NCBI GenBank assembly: GCA_023250155.1
Contig: JAHFBG010000001.1
Coordinates: 62,001-126,000 of the forward strand
DNA length: 64,000 bases
Source of the DNA: Candidatus Melainabacteria bacterium
GTDB lineage: Bacteria; Cyanobacteriota; Vampirovibrionia; 2-02-FULL-35-15
Direction: 5' to 3'
Positions 57,824 to 64,000 of the stretch are shown one piece after another (the first letter of the stretch is position 1; each line of letters begins with the position of its first letter). Both the position numbers and the translations under genes were made by a program. Below the pieces are notes generated by a model, which ran no database searches, had not been told where the DNA came from, and saw nothing but the letters and a program-made list of their open reading frames with translations.

Positions 57824-57951
57824 TTTTACAACATATTTACATATTGTGTATTAATAGATTCTAAAAATACTGGCCATATGCAGGATAATATGTTTAAAAT
57901 TATAGTCTTAATAGGCATAAAAGGCTTAGTAAAAACTTGATTTAAGAAAAA

Positions 57952-60900
57952 ATGGAAAACAAACTTCGCTTAAAAGAAATTGAAATCGATAATTTTAAAT
58001 CTTTTGGAAAAAGGACTACTGTTCCATTGCTTCCAGGATTTACTACTATTTCTGGTCCAAATGGATCAGGCAAATCAAACATCATTGACAGCGTATTATT
58101 TGCACTTGGGCTTTCTACATCTCGTACCATGCGAGCTGAGCGCTTGCCAGATCTTATAAACAATATTAGTGGAAAAAAAGAAGCACAAGTAAGTATTAGA
58201 TTTACTAATGATGCTGATACAGAAATTGAAATCACAAGAAAAATTAGAGTGAAAGATAATGGTTATACAAGTTCATACTATATGGACGGGAAGGGATGCA
58301 CTTTAACCGAGGTTCACGACAGGCTTTCCAAACATAATGTAAGCCCACATGGCTACAACGTAGTCATGCAAGGTGACGTTACTTCAATCATTAGTATGTC
58401 TATTACTGACAGACGAAAAATAATTGATGAGCTTGCTGGTGTAGCAGATTTTGACAGAAAGATAGAACTAGCTCAAGTCGAATTACACAAAGTCCACGAA
58501 GCTGTTGAAAAAGAAAATATTATAATGCTTGAGCTTGAAGAGCGCTTAAGACAACTAGAAGGAGAAAGAAATGAAGCTCTAAAATATTCTAAGCTAAAGA
58601 ATGAGCTTAGAGAGTTAGAAAAACACTGTTTAGCAGGCAGAATAAACAAGCTTGAAAATGAGCTTAATGGTTTAAAGGAAGAAAATACAACGCTTAGAGA
58701 AAAAAGAACAAGTTCTATTATCAGACTTGGGCAATTAAATGATGAAATTGAAAAAGACAAACAAACAATTACAGACATTGAATCAGAAATACAAAAAATA
58801 AATGAACAAAGTCAAAAAAAATTAAACGAAGAGCTAGAGACTGCAAAAATTGAAATTAGTAAGAACCAGTCGTCCACTGAGTTTCTAAATAAACAAATAA
58901 AAGATCATAAAGACAATATAGAAAATCTTGAAAATGAAATAAAAGTCTTAGATAAAAAAGTATATGATTTAGAGAGAAAGAAAGAGAAAAACAAAAAAGA
59001 ACAAGATGTATTTGAAGATGAAATCTGGAAATTGAATCAAGGCTATCAAAAGATTCAAGATTCTTTAAAATCAAAAGGACAAAATCAAAACCTATCTACC
59101 TCAAAGATCTTTGAAGTCCAAAAGAAAATAAACAATTTAAAACATGAAAAGGAAGATCTTCTTACAAAACACACAAGACTTGAGCAACAACTTCTCCATC
59201 AAAAAGAAGATCTTTACAAAACAAAGGAAGAAGCAGAAAAGTCTTTAGTAGAACTAAAAGAAATTACTCAAAGTAGCAATTTTAAAAACTCAAAACTTAG
59301 TCAACTACAACAAAAACACGCCGGACTACAAAGACACATATCAAGACTAAAAGCAGAAGAAATTGAAACAAGAGAAGAGTTAAATGAAAGAATTAAAAAG
59401 CTTGCAAAATTAGAACGTGACTTAGATAAACTAGAAGTTCATAAACAAGTAATAAAAGAAACTAGCGGATTTGGATCTGCAACTGAAACCATTCTTAGCT
59501 CTGGAATCAAGGGTATTCATGGGACACTTGCTCAGCTTATCTATGTAGAAGAAAAATATAAAACTGCTATTGAAGTGGCATCTGGGAATAGACTAAAAGC
59601 AATAGTTGTTGAAGATGATTCAGTAGCAGCTAAATGTATTGAACTTTTAAAAAGTACAAACTCTGGCAGAGCCACATTCTTACCATTAAACAAGTTAAAA
59701 CCATCTCCTACTGTTTTGCCTGTGAATCAAAAGGGAGCAATTGGGCTAATCATTGATTTAATTAAGTTTGAAAATAAATATAGAGATGCATTTTTCTATG
59801 CATTTTCAGACACTGCAATAATGGACTCTTTAGAAAATGCAAGAAAAGCCATTGGCAAAAACCGCATGGTTACTTTACAAGGAGAGTTAATTGAAAAAAG
59901 CGGGGCTATAACAGGCGGCACACTCCCTTCATCAAATATTAGCTTTGGCAATTCAGGAGAACAAGAATTAGAACGACTACAAAGAGAGATAAGCTCACTT
60001 CAAAACTATACAAACCAGCTTGAAGGTGACTTAAAAGATCTACAAAAACAAATTGATGAGGCTAAGGAAGAGTTCGACAATTTAAAAACAGAAATCACAA
60101 AAGAAGAAACAAACAATTCATCCTTAATTGAGACGATTAAAAAACTTACTAAGACTTCTGAAGACAGCAAACAAAAAGTTGGTGAATTGGCTCAAACCAT
60201 TGAAACCAATTCAAGTGAACTAAATACGCTAGATGAAAAAGTAAAAGAGAAAGAGCAAGAAATCATAAACTTCGAAGTTGAACTACAACAAATTGCAGCA
60301 CATGTAAAAGACTCAAGTCTAGAGGCTTTAGTAGCAGATAGTCAGGACATTGAATCAAAGCTAAAAGATTTAGAAGGAAAACAGCAAGAAATAATTACCC
60401 AAATAAGAAGTTATTCTGTAGAAGCTGAGTTCAATCTAAAAGCCAAAGAGCAATACGATGAAAAAATCAAAAACTCACAAAAAGAAATTGAAAGAATCTC
60501 AAGTGAGTTGCCAAGCTATGAAGAGAAATTAAAAACACTTCAGGAAAAAGTAGCCAAATTAGAAGAAGAGAGTTCTGCTGAAACCAAGCGACTAAGTGAA
60601 ATATCAACCCAGCGCAATGAAATATCAAATGGATTAATTTCAAAGGGGGAACAAAAAGGAGAACTACAGCAATTAATAGATCAACTAGCTGAAAGGGTTA
60701 CAGGAGTTGAATTAAAAATAAGGGAATTAGAGCCCGATTTAATTGATTTGAAAACCAAATTCCAAGAACAAACACAACATGAAGACTATAAGCCACCAGA
60801 AAATATTGATCTTGAAAAGATAGTGAGGCAAATTGAAAGTATTGAAAAAAGAATGCGTGCTCTTGAGCCTGTGAATATGAGAGCAATTGAAGACTATGAC

Positions 60901-61491
60901 AATGTTACAAGTAGACAAGCAGAAATTAAAGATAAACTTCAAGCCTTATCAAATGAAAAAGAAGCAATTGAATCAAGAATCGGTTCTTATAGTGATCAAA
61001 AGAAGGCAAATTTCTTTCAGACATTTGAAGGGGTAAATAAATATTTTCAGGAAATTTTTCATGAGCTTTCTTATGGACATGGAGAGCTAGTTCTGGAAAA
61101 TCCGGAAGAACCGTTTAATGGCGGGCTTATTATTAGAGCAAGACCTCGTGATAAAAAAATGCAAAGACTAGAAGCAATGTCTGGTGGTGAAAAATCATTA
61201 ACTGCTCTTAGTTTTATGTTTGCACTACAAAGATGCTCTCCTGCTCCATTTTATGCTTTTGATGAAGTAGATATGTTCTTAGATGGCTTTAATGCAGAGC
61301 GTTTAGCACAAATGGTAAAAAAACAATCTTACAATGCACAGTTTGTTGTAGTTAGTTTACGCAGACCCATGCTTGAAAATGCCGATCAGGCTATTGGAGT
61401 TACATTAAGAGCAGATGGATTTACACAGATTTTAGGAATTCAACAAATACAAAAAAAAGGGAAAGAAGAACCGGAATTAATGTCTGCATAA
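57952..61491 (+). CDS. smc: Chromosome partition protein SMC
   Basis: 1179 residues, normal for SMC. N-terminal Walker A GPNGSGKS (35-42), coiled coil to about 500, hinge (GIKGIHGTLAQLIYVEEKY, RATFLPLNKL, GALTG-like SGAITGGTLP), returning coiled coil, and C-terminal signature AMSGGEKSLTALSF with Walker B YAFDEVDMFLDGFNA. It forms the condensin ring with ScpA and ScpB, encoded directly downstream, and loads at origins to organise and segregate chromosomes. The scpA gene follows after four bases. Confidence 0.98.
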   Translation: MENKLRLKEIEIDNFKSFGKRTTVPLLPGFTTISGPNGSGKSNIIDSVLFALGLSTSRTMRAERLPDLINNISGKKEAQVSIRFTNDADTEIEITRKIRVKDNGYTSSYYMDGKGCTLTEVHDRLSKHNVSPHGYNVVMQGDVTSIISMSITDRRKIIDELAGVADFDRKIELAQVELHKVHEAVEKENIIMLELEERLRQLEGERNEALKYSKLKNELRELEKHCLAGRINKLENELNGLKEENTTLREKRTSSIIRLGQLNDEIEKDKQTITDIESEIQKINEQSQKKLNEELETAKIEISKNQSSTEFLNKQIKDHKDNIENLENEIKVLDKKVYDLERKKEKNKKEQDVFEDEIWKLNQGYQKIQDSLKSKGQNQNLSTSKIFEVQKKINNLKHEKEDLLTKHTRLEQQLLHQKEDLYKTKEEAEKSLVELKEITQSSNFKNSKLSQLQQKHAGLQRHISRLKAEEIETREELNERIKKLAKLERDLDKLEVHKQVIKETSGFGSATETILSSGIKGIHGTLAQLIYVEEKYKTAIEVASGNRLKAIVVEDDSVAAKCIELLKSTNSGRATFLPLNKLKPSPTVLPVNQKGAIGLIIDLIKFENKYRDAFFYAFSDTAIMDSLENARKAIGKNRMVTLQGELIEKSGAITGGTLPSSNISFGNSGEQELERLQREISSLQNYTNQLEGDLKDLQKQIDEAKEEFDNLKTEITKEETNNSSLIETIKKLTKTSEDSKQKVGELAQTIETNSSELNTLDEKVKEKEQEIINFEVELQQIAAHVKDSSLEALVADSQDIESKLKDLEGKQQEIITQIRSYSVEAEFNLKAKEQYDEKIKNSQKEIERISSELPSYEEKLKTLQEKVAKLEEESSAETKRLSEISTQRNEISNGLISKGEQKGELQQLIDQLAERVTGVELKIRELEPDLIDLKTKFQEQTQHEDYKPPENIDLEKIVRQIESIEKRMRALEPVNMRAIEDYDNVTSRQAEIKDKLQALSNEKEAIESRIGSYSDQKKANFFQTFEGVNKYFQEIFHELSYGHGELVLENPEEPFNGGLIIRARPRDKKMQRLEAMSGGEKSLTALSFMFALQRCSPAPFYAFDEVDMFLDGFNAERLAQMVKKQSYNAQFVVVSLRRPMLENADQAIGVTLRADGFTQILGIQQIQKKGKEEPELMSA

Positions 61492-61495
61492 TTAT

Positions 61496-62476
61496 ATGGA
61501 ACAGTTAGAACAAAATACAAATGAAATTCCTGATCTTAAAAACCTGAGTGGTGGATTAGAGGTCTTGGTTCAGCTTGCAGAAAAGGGAGAAATAGATCCA
61601 TGGGATATTGACATCATGGAAGTCACAGACAAATATCTCGCTGCATTAGATAAAAGTCCAAGAGAAAATTTACTCAATGCAGGTCGTGCGATTTTCTTTG
61701 CTAGTGTATTGCTACGGTTAAAATCAGACATTCTACTTAATATTTCAAATGAAACATTATTAAACAGTCAACATACTGAGAACTTTTTCCCTGAGGATGA
61801 GTTGTTGTTTGATGAAAATGGTCCTCGTTTAGACTTGTCTAAATTAGAAGGTTTTCTTGTAAGAAGCTCTCTATGCAAACAGCAAAGAAAACGTAAAATA
61901 TCCCTAACCGATTTAATTTTTGCACTACAACAAGCAGAGGAAGAAGAAGAAAGACGAGCACTTAGAGCAAAGCTTCGTGCAAATAGGATAACTATAGTTG
62001 CTCCAGAGATGCCTGATGACATATTAGAGCTTGCACATGAAGAAGACATAGAAGAATATGCCGAGAAAATTGAAGTAATAATACAAGAGCATTTAACTAC
62101 TGAAAAACCAATAACACTTAGCTTTTTATCAGAAATATTAAACAGTAAAACTAAACCATTTTTAGCACTTTTATTTTTAGCACATGCGAAAAAAGTTGTA
62201 TTAGAGCAAAATGAAATCTATGGTGAGTTATTTATTCATAGAGCAGGGACAGTATTGCCAGAGAAAGAAATAGAAGAAGAGATAAAAGTAGAGACAAAGA
62301 AAAAACCTAAGAAAAAAGGCATTATAGAAAAAATAAAAGATAAAATCTTAGGAAAGAAAGAAGAGCCAACAAATGAAACACAACAAGAAGCTGTAACCAT
62401 TGAAATGAGCAACACTGAAATAAAGAACGAGTTAAAACAAGAAGAAGGTGAGGTGATTACAGATGGAAGTCACTGA
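61496..62476 (+). CDS. scpA: Segregation and condensation protein A (kleisin)
   Basis: 326 residues. The N-terminal kleisin motif GGLEVLVQLAEKGEIDPWDI (19-38) binds the SMC neck, and a winged-helix region (EKPITLSFLSEILNSKTKPF, LALLFLAHAKKVVLEQNEIY) binds the SMC head. The last 70 residues are a Lys/Glu-rich tail absent in most ScpA (usually 240-270 residues). The end overlaps the scpB start by 14 bases, so the two are coupled. Confidence 0.96.
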   Translation: MEQLEQNTNEIPDLKNLSGGLEVLVQLAEKGEIDPWDIDIMEVTDKYLAALDKSPRENLLNAGRAIFFASVLLRLKSDILLNISNETLLNSQHTENFFPEDELLFDENGPRLDLSKLEGFLVRSSLCKQQRKRKISLTDLIFALQQAEEEEERRALRAKLRANRITIVAPEMPDDILELAHEEDIEEYAEKIEVIIQEHLTTEKPITLSFLSEILNSKTKPFLALLFLAHAKKVVLEQNEIYGELFIHRAGTVLPEKEIEEEIKVETKKKPKKKGIIEKIKDKILGKKEEPTNETQQEAVTIEMSNTEIKNELKQEEGEVITDGSH

Positions 62477-63401
62477 AATAGAACAGGAACATAGGAATGA
62501 GCAATTAGGATTGAGCAATGAGCAGAACAGTTCTAATTCTCAATTTCCTAACACTCAATCCTCAGATCAGCCATCAGTCATCAGCATACCAGAACATCAC
62601 AACATGGAAACATCAGCACAAGAAGATGAAGATCCAGAATCTCAATCCTCAGATCAACCATCAGTCATCAATACACCAGCACATCAGCACATCAACACAT
62701 CAACACAAGAAGACGAAGATTCCAATTCTCAATTCTCAATTCTCCCACCGAAGGCGAGGCTCGCCCTATCGGGCGGCAATTCTTCCCCTGAAAGCGAGGC
62801 ACACCAAGAACAGCAATCCCCATTAAGCTCCATCGCTAATGCTTTAAAATCTGATTTAAAAGCCCAGGTTGAGGCAGTACTCTTCGTAAGTGATACACCA
62901 CTTAAAGCTGGTGCTATAGCTAAAATGCTAAATGCCTCATATGATGATGTCCAATCATCACTAGTTCAGTTAATTCAAGAGTATGAAGACAGAAGTGGTG
63001 GGCTTGAAATAGGAACTGATGATGGTTATATTATTCAGGTGAAAATGCAATATTTAAATATTGTCACTGACATGATGCCACTTGAACTAAATCCAGGACC
63101 TATGAGAACACTTTCTGCCGTTGCGCTAAAAGAGCCAGTATTACAATCTGAAGTTATAGATATGAGAGGTTCAGGAGCTTATGAGCATATAAATGAGCTT
63201 GTAGAGCAAGATTTAATCACTAAAAAACCTAAAGGACTTTCCTTTATATTAGCTACTACAACAAAGTTCCAGCAATATTTTAGACTAACTCAAGATGCTA
63301 ATAAAATCAGAGAAAAACTACAGGAGAATGCAGTTAAAAGAGCTAAAGAAAAAGAAATGAAAAATGCTGCTTTGCAAAACGAAACTTTGCCAGCAACGTA
63401 A
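62463..63401 (+). CDS. scpB: Segregation and condensation protein B with repeat-derived N-terminal extension
   Basis: 312 residues versus about 180-200 in typical ScpB. The conserved winged-helix part begins near residue 128 (DLKAQVEAVLFVSDTPLKAG) and continues to FILATTTKFQQYFRLT. It dimerises and binds the ScpA middle region. The first 125 residues are Ser/Gln/His/Glu-rich and built from two 29-residue tandem copies, heptamer arrays and a GC-rich palindrome, all in frame. No start codon exists between the extension and the domain, so at least the later part must be translated. The start overlaps scpA by 14 bases. Confidence 0.93.
   Translation: MEVTEIEQEHRNEQLGLSNEQNSSNSQFPNTQSSDQPSVISIPEHHNMETSAQEDEDPESQSSDQPSVINTPAHQHINTSTQEDEDSNSQFSILPPKARLALSGGNSSPESEAHQEQQSPLSSIANALKSDLKAQVEAVLFVSDTPLKAGAIAKMLNASYDDVQSSLVQLIQEYEDRSGGLEIGTDDGYIIQVKMQYLNIVTDMMPLELNPGPMRTLSAVALKEPVLQSEVIDMRGSGAYEHINELVEQDLITKKPKGLSFILATTTKFQQYFRLTQDANKIREKLQENAVKRAKEKEMKNAALQNETLPAT
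62508..62560. repeat. Heptamer array with GAACAGTTC centre inside scpB
   Basis: AGGATTGAGCAATGAGCA on the left and TTCTCAATTTCC and CTCAATCC on the right of GAACAGTTC. Closely similar to the intergenic array at 55147-55214. Confidence 0.8.
62554..62727 (+). repeat. 87-bp tandem duplication in scpB
   Basis: Copies 62554-62640 and 62641-62727 give two 29-residue units starting QSSDQPSVI and ending in QEDEDPES or QEDEDSNS. The second has extra ACATCA(A/G)C iterations. CAATTCT three times follows at 62724-62744. Confidence 0.9.
62751..62778. repeat. GC-rich palindromic element inserted in frame in scpB
   Basis: GGCGA/TCGCC around GGC (62754-62766) and CGCCC/GGGCG around TATC (62763-62776). It matches the recN element core GGCGAGGCTCGC and the rpsK-rpoA element. 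It encodes part of KARLALSGG. Confidence 0.85.
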
Positions 63402-63423
63402 GGATTAGTCGTGACCAATCCTT
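63400..63423. terminator. Bidirectional terminator after scpB
   Basis: AAGGATTAGTC (63400-63410) pairs with GACCAATCCTT (63413-63423) with one mismatch, followed by TATTTTTT on the plus strand. It lies between the convergent scpB and subtilisin genes. Confidence 0.8.
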
Positions 63424-63995
63424 TATTTTTTCCCTGCTGGTTGTAACTGTGGTATTACAACTGGTCTTATTTCAACTTGTGGTCTAAGTATCTCTTGAAG
63501 GAAAATTGTTGCATCAAAATAAGGTTGCTCTGGTTGATCTTTGAAACTACCTTTTGATTTAGAAAAAACGGCTTGCCATTCACGATCACTAAGTGGGGCT
63601 AGTCCTGCTTTTTTCCTAGCTTCAATTCCCCAAGCAAAAATACCCATGCTATGCGGTGAAGCAAATGAAGTTCCATTTACTGGTTCTAGTGACCATTGCC
63701 CATTCTCAACCCACGGTGCTATTACATGTACTCCTTGGAAAGCAAGAAGTCTAATTGCTTCAAGTTTACGAAGTGGATCTTGTTTGCTTGTAAACTCAGC
63801 AAGTCTATCTGCATATTTATCCATTGCAGCTGCATGGAAGACACTGTCAGATTGAATGATTTTACCCTTATTGTCAAATCGTAGTCCTGGCATATTTATT
63901 TCAGAACCACGATATCTAACTATACCTGGGAAATATCCATGTTCATTACCAGCAGCAACTGTATGCTTTACATCCATTCTGCTTAAGGTTTCCAT
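63423..63995 (-). CDS. Subtilisin-like serine protease (S8), C-terminal part only
   Basis: Partial: the frame runs to the window edge, and the ATG at 63995 lies within the catalytic domain. VKHTVAAGNEHG holds the oxyanion-hole Asn and NGTSFASPHSMGIFAW the catalytic Ser; the Asp and His segments must lie beyond the window. After the domain comes a short Pro/Gln-rich end (EIRPVVIPQLQPAGKK). It is not closely similar to the secreted subtilase at 27118-28413. Whether it is exported cannot be seen. Confidence 0.85.
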   Translation of the reverse strand: METLSRMDVKHTVAAGNEHGYFPGIVRYRGSEINMPGLRFDNKGKIIQSDSVFHAAAMDKYADRLAEFTSKQDPLRKLEAIRLLAFQGVHVIAPWVENGQWSLEPVNGTSFASPHSMGIFAWGIEARKKAGLAPLSDREWQAVFSKSKGSFKDQPEQPYFDATIFLQEILRPQVEIRPVVIPQLQPAGKK

Positions 63996-64000
63996 AAAAG

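Noticed and set aside
62518..62826. Separate 102-residue gene overlapping scpB in another frame
   Set aside because: It is a low-complexity reading of the heptamer and tandem repeats, with no ribosome-binding site or domain.

Overview
The window is AT-rich bacterial chromosome (roughly one third G+C by eye, not computed), densely coding on both strands, with many short operons and no tRNA, rRNA, transposase or CRISPR array that I can see. Several features fit a cyanobacterium-related, non-photosynthetic lineage such as the Melainabacteria/Vampirovibrionia: a P-II protein with the cyanobacterial-type T-loop ERYRGSEY, a plant/cyanobacteria-like sulfite reductase, an adk-map-infA-rpmJ-rpsM-rpsK-rpoA-rplQ block, and degenerate heptanucleotide tandem repeats resembling the STRR repeats of filamentous cyanobacteria. 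The placement is inference, not proof.

Layout. 1-3.4 kb: an HExxH protein, then a nitrogen operon on the minus strand (glnB, amt, ornithine cyclodeaminase-like). 3.4-14.2 kb: membrane GT-C-type proteins, GT2 glycosyltransferases and two FG-GAP/VCBS proteins, one of them a membrane protein fused to a beta-propeller. 14.4-24.3 kb: a nucleotide-sugar and surface glycan region (GMC oxidoreductase, SDRs, GHMP kinase, nucleotidyltransferase, Gfo/Idh oxidoreductase, GT2), with two AAA/DUF4143-type ATPase genes at its edges. The second lies in a 1.4-kb insert bounded by a direct repeat of the 3' end of the GT2 gene. 24.4-31.3 kb: an unknown protein, sulfite reductase, a secreted subtilisin, two tandem MFS exporters and ssb. 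31.5-40.5 kb: dut, a Clp-N-like protein, yraN, a degenerate tyrosine recombinase, dapB, three orphan periplasmic binding proteins and recN. 40.5-46 kb: two HEAT-repeat proteins and a TPR/cysteine-cluster protein. 46-51.6 kb: adk to rplQ, then pyrD. 51.6-57.7 kb: a trypsin-like protease, a third HEAT protein and small unknown genes. 58-63.4 kb: smc-scpA-scpB. A partial subtilisin closes the window.

The most unusual signal is the non-coding repeat population. I distinguish (1) degenerate heptamer arrays placed just upstream of ssb, a recombinase-like gene, dapB, recN and infA, often ending in a TATAAT a few bases before the start codon, and also entering coding sequence (a glycosyltransferase tail, lipoprotein signal peptides, the ScpB linker); (2) GC-rich palindromic elements inserted in frame in recN and scpB, similar in behaviour to Rickettsia palindromic elements; (3) 34-base palindromes occurring twice in recN; (4) a ~92-bp double-hairpin element in three copies, two of them inverted around adk; (5) a ~122-bp MITE-like element in two copies with terminal inverted repeats and an apparent 8-bp target duplication. 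Together with the ATPase insert, these suggest a genome remodelled by small non-autonomous repeats, some of them recruited into genes and promoters.
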